In this document: piece after piece, positions 17,276-25,678 of the stretch
How positions within the stretch are numbered: the first letter of the stretch is position 1
How the letters are laid out: the number at the start of each line of letters is the position of its first letter
DNA from: Leptospiraceae bacterium
GTDB lineage: Bacteria > Spirochaetota > Leptospiria > Leptospirales > Leptospiraceae
Length of the DNA stretch: 64,000 nucleotides
Reading direction: 5' to 3'
NCBI GenBank assembly: GCA_024233835.1
Contig: JACKPC010000001.1
Location: 1,612,001 to 1,676,000 of the forward strand
Position numbers and translations under genes: made by a program
Notes under the pieces: generated by a model
Seen by the model: only the letters and a program-made list of their open reading frames with translations
Told to the model about the DNA's origin: nothing
The model's database searches: none

Positions 17276-18025
17276 TTATTTAATAATATCCTTATAAAAA
17301 TTTTTTAAAATGCTTAATTTGCATTGAATTGTAGGATAAGACTTTGCTAATTCTTCTAAAGAATCCTGATTTACAAAATATTCACCTGCGTAGGTATTAA
17401 AGTCTTCTTCGAGGGCAGACTTCCCGTATTGATTCAAAAAACCTTTTTGATAGTATTTCTCGGCACCGGATAGGGAAGCTTTATTTTCTTTAATGGCATT
17501 TACTCCACCTTTTCCGTATTGGAAAGAAGGTTCGTTGCAGGCTTTCCATTTATCTTCTGAGAATTGAGTTTTGTGATTACGAAGTAAGATGCTGGAAAGT
17601 TCGTGATGAAAGCTCATTTCTATATACTCATCGGTATAGCCACTACTTCTTCCGGCACTGGTGAGATACACTCTGGCTCGGCTATTACTTCCTCCATAAC
17701 TTATGCCGTAGAATTTTAAACTATGAAATACATATACTTTTTTCAAATTTTTATTAAGAAACGAAGCCGGATATTTAGAAATAGCTTTTTCAATTACCGA
17801 CAGGGTATTTTTAAAATACTTTTTTTTCAGACTTTCTGCCTGCGGATTAATTTCCCGGTTTTGCCAGTATTCGGGAAAGCTATTTTTGTCTACTATCCAG
17901 GAAATAAGTATATCTGAATTCTTCACTTTTATTTCTTTTTCAGAGAAATCGTAGGCAAAAATCTTGACAGGATTTAGAATCATAGTGATTTTTAGTAATA
18001 GAAATACATAGAAAAAAAATCTCAT
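17276..18025 (-). CDS. Exported metallopeptidase-like protein of unknown function
   Basis: The protein has 249 residues from the ATG at 18025, which has GGAGAG 8 bases upstream; an upstream in-frame start is less likely. A signal peptide (MRFFFYVFLLLKITM) is followed by a mature domain with EMSFHHELSSILLR near residue 150 and a distal DFNTYAGEYF. The HHE plus later Asn/Glu pattern resembles putative zinc metallopeptidases that lack a canonical HExxH, so catalysis is uncertain. It is divergent from the next gene with only 27 bases between start codons. Confidence 0.65.
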   Translation of the reverse strand: MRFFFYVFLLLKITMILNPVKIFAYDFSEKEIKVKNSDILISWIVDKNSFPEYWQNREINPQAESLKKKYFKNTLSVIEKAISKYPASFLNKNLKKVYVFHSLKFYGISYGGSNSRARVYLTSAGRSSGYTDEYIEMSFHHELSSILLRNHKTQFSEDKWKACNEPSFQYGKGGVNAIKENKASLSGAEKYYQKGFLNQYGKSALEEDFNTYAGEYFVNQDSLEELAKSYPTIQCKLSILKNFYKDIIK

Positions 18026-18052
18026 AAAATTACTCTCCGGAGGTTTGTTGTT
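18026..18052. promoter_or_regulatory. Shared, overlapping ribosome sites of a divergent gene pair
   Basis: Only 27 bases separate the divergent start codons at 18025 (minus) and 18053 (plus). The string ACTCTCCGGAGGTTT contains GGAGG for the plus gene and, on the other strand, GGAGAG for the minus gene, overlapping at CCGG. Promoters for each gene must therefore lie inside the coding region of the other. Confidence 0.6.
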
Positions 18053-18484
18053 ATGTACCAAATTGATAAGACCCTTCAAATCATTTTACGTGATATAAAG
18101 GATACAATTCAAAAAAATCAAGAAGAAAAAAAGAGCTTAAAGCCGGAACATTTTGTATATTCCAGCGGTCGTTTAAAGAGACATAATGTGAAAATTCAGG
18201 AAATGCTTGAGTCTTACCTGGAAGGACTTCAGGAAATGAAGAGGAACCGCAAGTCTGATTTCTTTAAATGGATAAAGTTTAATTTAAGTTATTTGAATGG
18301 TAAGCTGAAACATTTAAAGGAACAATGGAAATTACATAAAACCAAATCGGAACTCATCGAATATTACAGTATTCAAATTGAAAATTGCAAAAAGCTAATA
18401 CAATCCTGGAAGCAGGTAGGGGAGGGAAAGAAGGATATCGTTGATTTACATTTGTATTCAGGAAGCTTGGAACTTCCAGGTTAG
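18053..18484 (+). CDS. Hypothetical helical cytoplasmic protein
   Basis: The protein has 143 residues, is highly charged and almost wholly helical (Lys/Glu-rich, with repeated LK..KE..KL spacing), and has no signal peptide or membrane segment. The start has GGAGG about 9 bases upstream. I do not recognise a family. The C-terminal VDLHLYSGSLELPG is non-helical. A strong hairpin follows within 10 bases of the stop and probably ends transcription. Confidence 0.6.
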   Translation: MYQIDKTLQIILRDIKDTIQKNQEEKKSLKPEHFVYSSGRLKRHNVKIQEMLESYLEGLQEMKRNRKSDFFKWIKFNLSYLNGKLKHLKEQWKLHKTKSELIEYYSIQIENCKKLIQSWKQVGEGKKDIVDLHLYSGSLELPG

Positions 18485-18491
18485 CTTATAG

Positions 18492-18513
18492 GCCCACGAC
18501 TTAGGTCGTGGGT
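18492..18513. repeat. CCCACGAC/GTCGTGGG hairpin
   Basis: Eight-base perfect arms (18493-18500 and 18505-18512) flank a TTAG loop. It lies between convergent genes and may act as a terminator, but the wording (cccacgac-ttag-gtcgtggg) closely resembles the subterminal hairpins recognised by IS200/IS605-type transposases, so it could also be a relict end of such an element. Confidence 0.5.
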
Positions 18514-18543
18514 GCAAAAAGGAGGAAGGCGGGTCTCAGGTTT

Positions 18544-20001
18544 TTATAGTTTATTTTCTGTCACCGTATTCGCTTCAAATTCCCTGAATTTTTTATCCAG
18601 TAGATCTCTCAGGTTCTTTTTATCCTGCTTATCCAGAAAACTATACTCTATACTATTATATACGAATTTCTTAATACCTTCATAGTTCACTCTCCTGTAT
18701 CGGTGAGCGGCAATTACAAATTGCTGGGTCAAATCAGTTCTGAATACACCGGCATCGTCAGTGGAAAGTACAATAGGCACATCATTCTGATAGTAGATCA
18801 TGAAAGGGTGAGCTCTACCTTTTACTCCCAGAATAAATTCATTCGAAGTCAGGGGAACCTCGACGGCTACTTTCTTATCACTCATGTATTCAATTGTTTT
18901 CTGGTAATTTGGTTCGTAAATAATTGAAACTCCGTGGCCGATTCTTTTTGCCCCGGCCATTTTAACAGCTTTTTCAATATGACAGAGTAATTCCTCCGGT
19001 TTTACCAGCTCAAGATTTAATTCTCCGGCATGAAGAGAAAGGTTTATTTCCGGATACTTCTTATTTAGAAATTGAAACATCTGCATGTGTAGTTCATAAT
19101 CTCTTAAGGCATGATAATTGTCTTCCGGAGCCACAAAATTCACTCCTACTACCAGAGGGTTGGTTTTTGCAATTTCATACGCCAGAACTAATTGAGCAAA
19201 AACTTTGGTTTTATCTAAAAAACGCAGGCCGAAAGTCTTATAACGAATCAGGGTATTACACTTAAAATTACGCTTCTGGCAAACTTTTATACGATTCTTA
19301 TCAAAACGTTCAACTCTTTCATTTGCCTTGCTGACAATAGAACTTAAACCGGATGAATGAAAAAGTTTATAGAGTTTTTCAAAATCAGCCTGGGGTTCTT
19401 CCGGGTTTTCCCATTTGAAGGATTCTGAAATACGTTCCGTTTCGGACTGCTCTCTCGGCAGGTTAATCATGGTTTCCAGATACTGAACATTTTCCTGGGT
19501 GGCCCTGTTATCTAAAATAGCAAGAATTTCAGCTTCATTCCCCATGTAACCGGCTGAAAAGCGAAAAAAAGTACTGAAAAAATGCTTATGAGAAGAATCT
19601 TTACCCGGATGAAAGTTTCGAATGGACCAGGAATCAATTAGTTTATCCCGCATTCCAAAAAGCTTAAGAGCATCCTTAACCAGAAGGGTTCTTTTTTTGC
19701 CCAGCTCGTCTTCAGCGATACTCTTTTGCAGGATAAATTCATCTATATCCACGTATAGGTTTTTGCGATAAGCCAGATCCAGATAAGTCTCCGCATAAAC
19801 GGAACCACTGAGGTGATGGTGCAAATCACCTCCTTTGGGCATTTTAGCAAAGAAAAGCCGAAGGGAATTTGGATCAGATTTAATTTTCTCAAAAAAACCT
19901 GAAACCTTGTTTTCATTCTGGGTCCCGGCAAACGTGGATGTAGTAATAAATAGAAATAGAATAGCTAAATGGAATATGGAAATAAGTTTTTTACTAATCA
20001 T
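18544..20001 (-). CDS. Secreted adenosine deaminase-like metalloenzyme
   Basis: The protein has 485 residues. A signal peptide (about residues 1-25, ending FAG) is unusual for adenosine deaminase and recalls the secreted ADGF/ADA2 group. Zinc ligands and catalytic residues are present: KGGDLHHHLSGS near 57-68, LHAGELN near 315, RIGHGVSI near 343 (with the His next to Gly), and the metal Asp pair STDDAGVF near 400. It likely deaminates adenosine or a related nucleoside in the periplasm, as part of purine salvage. The N-terminal third carries an extra segment relative to cytoplasmic ADA. Confidence 0.85.
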   Translation of the reverse strand: MISKKLISIFHLAILFLFITTSTFAGTQNENKVSGFFEKIKSDPNSLRLFFAKMPKGGDLHHHLSGSVYAETYLDLAYRKNLYVDIDEFILQKSIAEDELGKKRTLLVKDALKLFGMRDKLIDSWSIRNFHPGKDSSHKHFFSTFFRFSAGYMGNEAEILAILDNRATQENVQYLETMINLPREQSETERISESFKWENPEEPQADFEKLYKLFHSSGLSSIVSKANERVERFDKNRIKVCQKRNFKCNTLIRYKTFGLRFLDKTKVFAQLVLAYEIAKTNPLVVGVNFVAPEDNYHALRDYELHMQMFQFLNKKYPEINLSLHAGELNLELVKPEELLCHIEKAVKMAGAKRIGHGVSIIYEPNYQKTIEYMSDKKVAVEVPLTSNEFILGVKGRAHPFMIYYQNDVPIVLSTDDAGVFRTDLTQQFVIAAHRYRRVNYEGIKKFVYNSIEYSFLDKQDKKNLRDLLDKKFREFEANTVTENKL

Positions 20002-20131
20002 GATTTAATTCTATTTTTATTTAAAAAAAAAGAAAGTACTTTTGCATTTCTAAAAAGAAATTTCGTAAATTAAAAACTAAAGCAGTCTATATATAAAGAA
20101 ATGAGAGATGCTTCAAAAAGGACGAAGGCAG

Positions 20132-20356
20132 ATGAAAATCGAATCAAGTGATATTCGTAATATATTTCAAAAAATAACTCAGGTTTACAACATCGACAGC
20201 TATAAAGACCTGGAAGACGAGCTTACCATAGACGATTCAGAAGATATACAGGAATTATCCATTCCACCATTTCTTCATCAAACTTTAAAAAAAGTTATGG
20301 AAGATGAACTGGAAAGGGAACTGGAAAAAGATTTTTCGTTAAAAGAAGATGTTTAA
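20132..20356 (+). CDS. Small acidic hypothetical protein
   Basis: About 74 residues from the ATG at 20132, which has GAAGG just upstream; an ATG 8 codons earlier is possible. The sequence is helical and acidic (DLEDELTIDDSEDIQ) and ends in a charged helix (EDELERELEKDFSLKED). No domain is recognised. It converges on rpmA, with a GC-rich hairpin between them. Confidence 0.5.
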   Translation: MKIESSDIRNIFQKITQVYNIDSYKDLEDELTIDDSEDIQELSIPPFLHQTLKKVMEDELERELEKDFSLKEDV

Positions 20357-20360
20357 TAAT

Positions 20361-20384
20361 GGAGAGGGCGGTGTCGCGCCCTCC
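20361..20384. terminator. GC-rich hairpin between convergent genes
   Basis: GGAGAGGGCG and CGCCCTCC form a stem with one bulge between the stop at 20356 (plus) and the rpmA stop at 20405 (minus). It probably blocks transcription in both directions. No long T-run follows on either strand, so the call is moderate. Confidence 0.5.
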
Positions 20385-20404
20385 TGAAGAAGATTTATAA
20401 AGGT

Positions 20405-20671
20405 TTAAGATTCTTTTGTCTGAGGATAAACAGAAATTTTCTTTTTTATTTTATTGATGAATTCGAAAGTCATAACTCCATCAACAAGGGCAAAAAGAGT
20501 GTGATCCTTTCCCATACCTACATTATTTCCGGCTTTGAACTTAGTTCCTCTTTGACGAACGAGGATATTGCCGGCTTTAACCGTTTGTCCACCGGATCTT
20601 TTTAACCCGAGTCGCTTCGACTCTGAATCTCTACCGTTTTTAGATGAACCGCCACCTTTCTTGTGAGCCAT
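20405..20671 (-). CDS. rpmA: 50S ribosomal protein L27
   Basis: The protein has 88 residues and begins MAHKKGGGSSKNGRDS, the conserved N-terminus that reaches the peptidyl-transferase centre, followed by GNILVRQRGTKFKAGNNVGMGKDHTLFAL. AAAGGAG lies 7 bases before the ATG, so this is the true start. There is therefore no cleavable N-terminal extension of the Firmicutes type. It is the last gene of rplU-prp-rpmA; the obgE gene that often follows is not here. Confidence 0.97.
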   Translation of the reverse strand: MAHKKGGGSSKNGRDSESKRLGLKRSGGQTVKAGNILVRQRGTKFKAGNNVGMGKDHTLFALVDGVMTFEFINKIKKKISVYPQTKES

Positions 20672-20682
20672 TTTTTTCTCCT

Positions 20683-21003
20683 TTAATTTGTATTATAACT
20701 TTTAATATATATCTGTATCTCTTCGGGAAATTGTTTCTCCAGGTTTTGAAGACCGCAAAGAGCCTGTTCAAATGCGTTTTTCACCAGTTCGACTTCCTCT
20801 ACAAAAACAGAGAAATACAAAAAACCTTCCTGTATCTTCTTTTCTTTTACCCTTCCCTTTAACTCAAGAAAAAAGAAGAGAGACTGGCTTAAGGCAGAGA
20901 CCGCCGAACAGAGGACATTATTTCCTTTTTGCCCGGGGGCATGGCCACTTACTTGAAAACTGCTATAATTTAGGTCTCTAAATTCTACCTGGATCTCAAT
21001 CAA
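20683..21003 (-). CDS. prp: Ribosomal-processing cysteine protease Prp
   Basis: The protein has 106 residues. The Prp catalytic dyad is visible: VSGHAPGQKGNNVLCSAVSALSQSL, with His21 and Cys32 at the usual spacing. In Staphylococcus and relatives Prp removes an N-terminal peptide from L27. The gene lies between rplU and rpmA, as in those genomes. It begins with TTG overlapping the rplU TGA stop (TTGA), implying coupled translation. The adjacent L27 lacks the known cleavage extension, so the substrate here is unclear. Confidence 0.88.
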   Translation of the reverse strand: MIEIQVEFRDLNYSSFQVSGHAPGQKGNNVLCSAVSALSQSLFFFLELKGRVKEKKIQEGFLYFSVFVEEVELVKNAFEQALCGLQNLEKQFPEEIQIYIKSYNTN

Positions 21004-21308
21004 TTAGAGATAGAAACTACTTTAAGTTTTTGAAGTTCCTGTCTATGTCCCCAGGATTTATGATAATTTTTTCTTTTTTTGTATTTGAAACCTTTTATCT
21101 TGGTTCCTCTGAAATCCTCAAGAACCTGAAGTTTTACTTTTACATCTTTCAGTTCAGGAGTTCCAACATTGATCTTATTACCTTCAGCAAAAAGAAGAGC
21201 CGGAGTTTCAAACTCGGAACCTACTTCTCTACCGGTTCTCTGGCTTACAAATTCTAAATCCTGTTCAACTCTAAACTGTTGATTTCCTACCTTGATTATT
21301 GCGTACAT
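21000..21308 (-). CDS. rplU: 50S ribosomal protein L21
   Basis: The protein has 102 residues from the ATG at 21308 (MYAIIKVGNQQFRVEQDLEF), with AGGGAAAG just upstream; upstream in-frame codons lack a site. The middle shows the L21 pattern (VGTPELKDVKVKLQVLEDF) and the end KGFKYKKRKNYHKSWGHRQ, which contacts 23S rRNA. It heads the rplU-prp-rpmA operon and is divergent from typA. Confidence 0.97.
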   Translation of the reverse strand: MYAIIKVGNQQFRVEQDLEFVSQRTGREVGSEFETPALLFAEGNKINVGTPELKDVKVKLQVLEDFRGTKIKGFKYKKRKNYHKSWGHRQELQKLKVVSISN

Positions 21309-21424
21309 GTCTTTCCCTGCTATTAGAGTAGAATACAGCATTTTTTTTTTACCCTTTAAAGTCAATGAATAAATAGACAAGAAACTTGTTTAAAAATTAC
21401 TGGTCATATTGGATTTTTATTAGA

Positions 21425-23230
21425 ATGGAAATACGCAACATTTGTATTATCGCTCACGTTGACCACGGAAAGACTACCCTGTTAGATTGTATCCTGAAAG
21501 AGACCGGTGCAGTTACCAGCAAGGAGTCCAAAGAACGGATTATGGATTCGAATGACCTCGAACAAGAAAGGGGAATCACCATAGTCGCTAAGAATACTGC
21601 TGTTTATCATAAGAATACGAAAGTAAACATTATCGATACTCCCGGGCACGCTGACTTTGGAGGCGAAGTAGAGCGGGTTTTGAAGATGGCTGACTCCTGT
21701 TTATTACTGGTTGATGCTTTTGATGGTCCTATGCCCCAGACACGTTTTGTACTGGATAAATCTCTTCAATTAGGCCACAGACCCATCCTCGTTGTGAATA
21801 AAGTCGACAGGGAAGGTAGTCATCCGAATGAGGTAGTAAATAAGGTTTTCGATCTCTTTCATGATCTCGAAGCGAATGATGAGCAGATGGATTTTCCGAT
21901 TATCTTTACTTCTGCCAAATTAGGTTGGGCTGTAAAGCATGCAGAAGATGCTCCCGGACAGAATATGCAACCCCTTCTTGACCTGATACTTCAACATGTA
22001 CCTGTTTCAAAAGGAAATGTGGATGGTCCTCTACAATTTCAGGTCACTACTCTCGACTATAACGATTATGTGGGTCGAATTGCTGTAGGTAAAATTTACC
22101 AGGGGAAATTAACCCGAAGTAAAGATGTGACTCTGGTCAAAACCAAAGGCCAGGTTTCTAACCATAGAATCTCTAGATTGTATAATTTCGAAGGTTTAAA
22201 GCGAGAGGAAGTGGAATCAGCCGAAGCGGGTGATATTGTGGCTATCGCCGGTATTCCTGAGCTATTTATCGGAGATACGGTCTGTGACCTGGGTAAACCT
22301 CTTCCTTTACCAGCTATCAGTGTAGATGAACCAACTGTGTCTATGTTCTTCCTGGTGAATAATTCTCCCTTTGCCGGCAAAGAAGGTAAATTCGTAACCA
22401 CAAGAAATCTGAAAGAAAGACTGGAGCGAGAACTTCAGACCAATGTGGCCATGAGAATGACCGAGACCGAAGATAAAGACCGCTTTAAGGTCATGGGAAG
22501 AGGAGAGCTTCATCTTTCCATATTAATTGAAACTATGCGTCGGGAAGGTTATGAATTACAGGTTTCCCGTCCTGAGGTAATTGTTAGGCAGGGGCCTAAT
22601 GGAGAAAAATTGGAACCCATTGAAGTCCTTGTAATGGACATGCCCGATCAATTTACCGGTTCTATAATTGCCGAGTTAAATCGCCGGAAAGGCGATCTTC
22701 ATGCCATGCACGCGAATCCTTCCGGAATGACCCGTGTAGAATATTATATTCCCACCAGAGGTTTGATTGGCTTTAGAGGATTCTTTATCACCGAAACCAG
22801 GGGCGAAGGAGTAATGACAAGTCGCTTTCATGAGTACGGGCCATATCGGGGAGAAGTTCCGGGTAGAAAAAACGGGGCTCTTATTTCTATGGACTCAGGT
22901 GATTCAACAGCCTATGCTCTCTGGAAAATCCAGGAAAGAGGGACTTTATTCATTGATCCGGTTCAGGCGGTTTATCCGGGAATGATCATTGGAGAAAATT
23001 CAAGAGAAAATGATATGGAAGTGAACCCTGTTCGTGAGAAAAAACTTACAAACGTCCGTTCTTCCGGTGCCGATGAAGCTATTCGTTTAATTCCCCCCCG
23101 TCGTCTTTCCCTGGAGCAGGCAATTGAGTTTTTGGATTCAGATGAGCTTTTAGAAGTTACTCCTAAATCCTTACGCTTGCGTAAAAAAATACTGGATCCG
23201 GTTATGAGAAAGAGAGCGAAAATATCCTAG
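21425..23230 (+). CDS. typA: Ribosome-associated GTPase TypA/BipA
   Basis: About 601 residues from the ATG at 21425 (MEIRNICIIAHVDHGKTTLLDC). G1 is AHVDHGKT; switch I carries ERGITI; G3 is DTPGHADFGGEVER; G4 is NKVDR. The EF-G-like domains III and V follow, and the TypA-specific C-terminal domain has the PTRGLIGFRGFF segment. TypA binds the 70S ribosome and is needed for stress or cold growth and 50S assembly. No strong ribosome site is visible; the divergent rplU start lies 116 bases away. Confidence 0.95.
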   Translation: MEIRNICIIAHVDHGKTTLLDCILKETGAVTSKESKERIMDSNDLEQERGITIVAKNTAVYHKNTKVNIIDTPGHADFGGEVERVLKMADSCLLLVDAFDGPMPQTRFVLDKSLQLGHRPILVVNKVDREGSHPNEVVNKVFDLFHDLEANDEQMDFPIIFTSAKLGWAVKHAEDAPGQNMQPLLDLILQHVPVSKGNVDGPLQFQVTTLDYNDYVGRIAVGKIYQGKLTRSKDVTLVKTKGQVSNHRISRLYNFEGLKREEVESAEAGDIVAIAGIPELFIGDTVCDLGKPLPLPAISVDEPTVSMFFLVNNSPFAGKEGKFVTTRNLKERLERELQTNVAMRMTETEDKDRFKVMGRGELHLSILIETMRREGYELQVSRPEVIVRQGPNGEKLEPIEVLVMDMPDQFTGSIIAELNRRKGDLHAMHANPSGMTRVEYYIPTRGLIGFRGFFITETRGEGVMTSRFHEYGPYRGEVPGRKNGALISMDSGDSTAYALWKIQERGTLFIDPVQAVYPGMIIGENSRENDMEVNPVREKKLTNVRSSGADEAIRLIPPRRLSLEQAIEFLDSDELLEVTPKSLRLRKKILDPVMRKRAKIS

Positions 23231-23236
23231 ACTTTT

Positions 23237-24307
23237 TTACATTTCCTTACCCATCGGATTTTCTCTATAGGCTTTTGGGGATTTTCCGGTGGCTTCTTGA
23301 AAATTCTTATAAAAGGAAGATTTACTCTTAAAGCCTACCTCGAAAACAATATCCAAAATAGACATTTGAGGTGAATATACCAATAAGTGTTTGGCTTCCT
23401 GTATACGATAGTGATTTAGAAATTGAAAAAAGTTTTTATTATAATGCTCATTCAAAACACGGGAAAGCTGATTTCTATTTATCATGAGTTTATTAGCAAT
23501 ATCATCTATTCGTAAATCCTCATCCTTATAAAGTTTCTTATTCTGCATCAGTTCTTCTAAAAGCTTTTTAATCTCCTGCAGGTTTTCATCAGGTAGTTTT
23601 GTTTTTTCATATTTCTTCTGTAAAACCTCGTAAGAAAGTGCATTAAAAAAATCCGGGTACCGTAAAAGATATAGAATGACTGACAATCCTCCGGATGTTA
23701 AATAGAAACTTAATACAAGAAGCGAAAGCTTTGAATTTCTAAATAAACAGAGATTACCCAAAAGGAAAGAAATCGGAAAGTTTAAATTGAATAAATAAAC
23801 AATATTGCTATAATTAATTTCATACTTTTCTTTAAGTTCTCTGTGAAGTTGGCGATTTCGGATGTAATAATTGGAGTAAATGATACAATTTACAATTATA
23901 ATCATAATACGATAAGTAAGATAATTTTCGGATGTGTAAAACTCGGTCCCGATGAATACGAATAAGAACAATTCAAAAATAAAGTAGAGTATTATAATTT
24001 GAGAGTGGATTAGCAGGTCTTTATTTTTGTAAAGTCCGAACATTTTTAGACTTAAGAGGTATTGCATCGGTCCGACTCCTACTATCATAAAGAGGCTGAA
24101 ACCGGAAAATAGAGACAGGATACTTGATTCAAAAAGTAAACTTGAATAAATTCTTATTTGTACAATAAGGGCGAATATTGCAATATAGAAATGTACTCCA
24201 ACTTCTCTTTTTTGGGAGTAGTTGATAAGCTCATGAATGATTAAAAGGATTGAGAGGGAAATACCGAGTTCTGTATAAGAGTAACTCAGTTTTTCAAAAA
24301 ACTCCAT
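23237..24307 (-). CDS. Membrane-anchored AraC-family transcription regulator
   Basis: The protein has 356 residues. The N-terminal 220 residues contain about seven hydrophobic helices. The C-terminal part is an AraC-type double helix-turn-helix: DEDLRIDDIANKLMINRNQLSRVLNEHY, then the second HTH with ILDIVFEVGFKSKSSFYKNFQEATGKSPKAYR. This layout (integral sensor plus AraC domain) is common in Leptospiraceae and Bacteroidetes. It probably senses a membrane or envelope signal directly. No target is visible; the nearby genes face various ways. Confidence 0.85.
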   Translation of the reverse strand: MEFFEKLSYSYTELGISLSILLIIHELINYSQKREVGVHFYIAIFALIVQIRIYSSLLFESSILSLFSGFSLFMIVGVGPMQYLLSLKMFGLYKNKDLLIHSQIIILYFIFELFLFVFIGTEFYTSENYLTYRIMIIIVNCIIYSNYYIRNRQLHRELKEKYEINYSNIVYLFNLNFPISFLLGNLCLFRNSKLSLLVLSFYLTSGGLSVILYLLRYPDFFNALSYEVLQKKYEKTKLPDENLQEIKKLLEELMQNKKLYKDEDLRIDDIANKLMINRNQLSRVLNEHYNKNFFQFLNHYRIQEAKHLLVYSPQMSILDIVFEVGFKSKSSFYKNFQEATGKSPKAYRENPMGKEM

Positions 24308-24332
24308 TAAAATTATTTATAAAATAATCGTA

Positions 24333-25127
24333 TTATTCTTCCTGATCTGAACTCGGTTTTTCTTCAGTTTTCGAGTCCGGTTGTTTTTCTTTCGCAGGAG
24401 AGTCCTTTTTTTCGGAAGTAATTCCTGTTGTTTCCGAATCACTTTTTTGCTCGATTAAACCTTCATCACTTTCATCATCTCCGGGTAATTCATTTACATA
24501 GGATTCTTTCACAATAATCCATCTTCTATTTTTATACCCGTTAATTTTTTTGAACTCAAAAAACTCCTCTTTAAGAATTAAATCTTTATGGTTCATGGTA
24601 GTCAAAGAAATGGGATCGATTCGGGTCCATTCTCTTGCATCTTCCACAAGGTCTCTATCTATTTCATGCTTTACATCACCAAAAACAAAATTATAACCAT
24701 CTTTATCTTTCCAGATAAAAAAAGTATTTCGTGTTGGATTCGAGAGGACAGAATGAATGTCATCGTACTGACTTACAACAAGGAGAACTTCGTCCGGTTT
24801 TAAATTGCCAAGACTGATTGAAATTTTTTCTCCAATAAATTTTAAATTTCTGGGATGGAATAAATTATTTTGTATATCTATAATACTGGAGCGACTTAAA
24901 ATTCTTATTTTTTTAAGCAAATTTTCCAGTTTCGTATGTTCTAATTTTATAGGATGCTGAAATGCAGAAGGTAAAAAACTATTATGTTCAATATCTTCGA
25001 TAGTAAGAGTGTAGATAGCTACATTTTGATCACGATAAATTCGTTCCCTGTTATGAAACCCGGGCTGACAATTTATAAAAAAAAGGAACAATAAAAAAAT
25101 GAGTAGGTTAGAAATAAATTTCATCAT
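24333..25127 (-). CDS. Lipoprotein of unknown function
   Basis: The protein has 264 residues. A signal peptide with lipobox-like FFINC (Cys near residue 20) marks a lipoprotein. The globular part (about 30-215) has no family I recognise. The tail from about 220 is low-complexity and charged (Ser/Lys/Glu/Asp), like an extended surface linker. The ATG overlaps the stop of the STAS gene (TAATG), so both are co-translated. The run 24333-26458 appears to be a four-gene operon. Confidence 0.7.
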   Translation of the reverse strand: MMKFISNLLIFLLFLFFINCQPGFHNRERIYRDQNVAIYTLTIEDIEHNSFLPSAFQHPIKLEHTKLENLLKKIRILSRSSIIDIQNNLFHPRNLKFIGEKISISLGNLKPDEVLLVVSQYDDIHSVLSNPTRNTFFIWKDKDGYNFVFGDVKHEIDRDLVEDAREWTRIDPISLTTMNHKDLILKEEFFEFKKINGYKNRRWIIVKESYVNELPGDDESDEGLIEQKSDSETTGITSEKKDSPAKEKQPDSKTEEKPSSDQEE

Positions 25128-25480
25128 TAGGCATCACTTATATTAGGATATTTATCATTAAATTCACTTTTGGTAAGTAAAGACATCATATTATGAATTC
25201 CCGATAATTTAAAAACAGAATAAAGGGATTTGTTTAGATTGAAAACCACAATCTCGTGGCAGTTAGACTTGGCGATGGAAGCCGCCCGGATGAGAGATCC
25301 AATTCCGGATGAATCCATAAATTGTACATTTCCGAAATCAAAACTTAGAACTTTTATTCCCGGATTATTATTTAAAATTCTTTCAAATTCGACCAGGAAA
25401 TTTTTAGAATTATCCATCATGATATCCTTTTGAATTTTTAGGATTAAATGAGATTCTTTTTTTTCAGGAATAAATAGCAT
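25127..25480 (-). CDS. STAS-domain anti-sigma-factor antagonist-like protein
   Basis: About 117 residues from the ATG at 25480; a GTG 9 codons upstream, overlapping the previous gene, is the alternative. The STAS hallmark VQFMDSSGIGSLIRAA carries the phosphorylatable Ser in DSSG, as in SpoIIAA/RsbV. Such proteins release a sigma factor or other partner when dephosphorylated. No anti-sigma kinase or PP2C phosphatase gene lies in this operon, so the partner is elsewhere. Confidence 0.85.
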   Translation of the reverse strand: MLFIPEKKESHLILKIQKDIMMDNSKNFLVEFERILNNNPGIKVLSFDFGNVQFMDSSGIGSLIRAASIAKSNCHEIVVFNLNKSLYSVFKLSGIHNMMSLLTKSEFNDKYPNISDA

Positions 25481-25487
25481 TTGAAAT

Positions 25488-25676
25488 CTATATCGGCTGG
25501 AGATCACTTTCTCGTAGGTTTTTTACAAGATGTGAATGACCTTCTTTATCATAGTAAATGACATCATAGATACCCTCATGTACTTCTGCTATTTCAACGA
25601 TAGAATTTGTAAGTATAAATACTCCCGCCTGCATGAAGGTTTTTTTTACAAGTCTTACCTGTTCTCCCGTTTTCAA
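25488..25676 (-). CDS. Small hypothetical protein
   Basis: The protein has 62 residues, is soluble, and is rich in beta-type residues (MKTGEQVRLVKKTFMQAGVF, then VYDVIYYDKEGHSHLVKN-like strands). It could be a small SH3-like or barrel fold. It lies 2 bases after the NifU/pentapeptide gene and just before the STAS gene in one operon. No function can be assigned. Confidence 0.6.
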   Translation of the reverse strand: MKTGEQVRLVKKTFMQAGVFILTNSIVEIAEVHEGIYDVIYYDKEGHSHLVKNLRESDLQPI

Positions 25677-25678
25677 AA

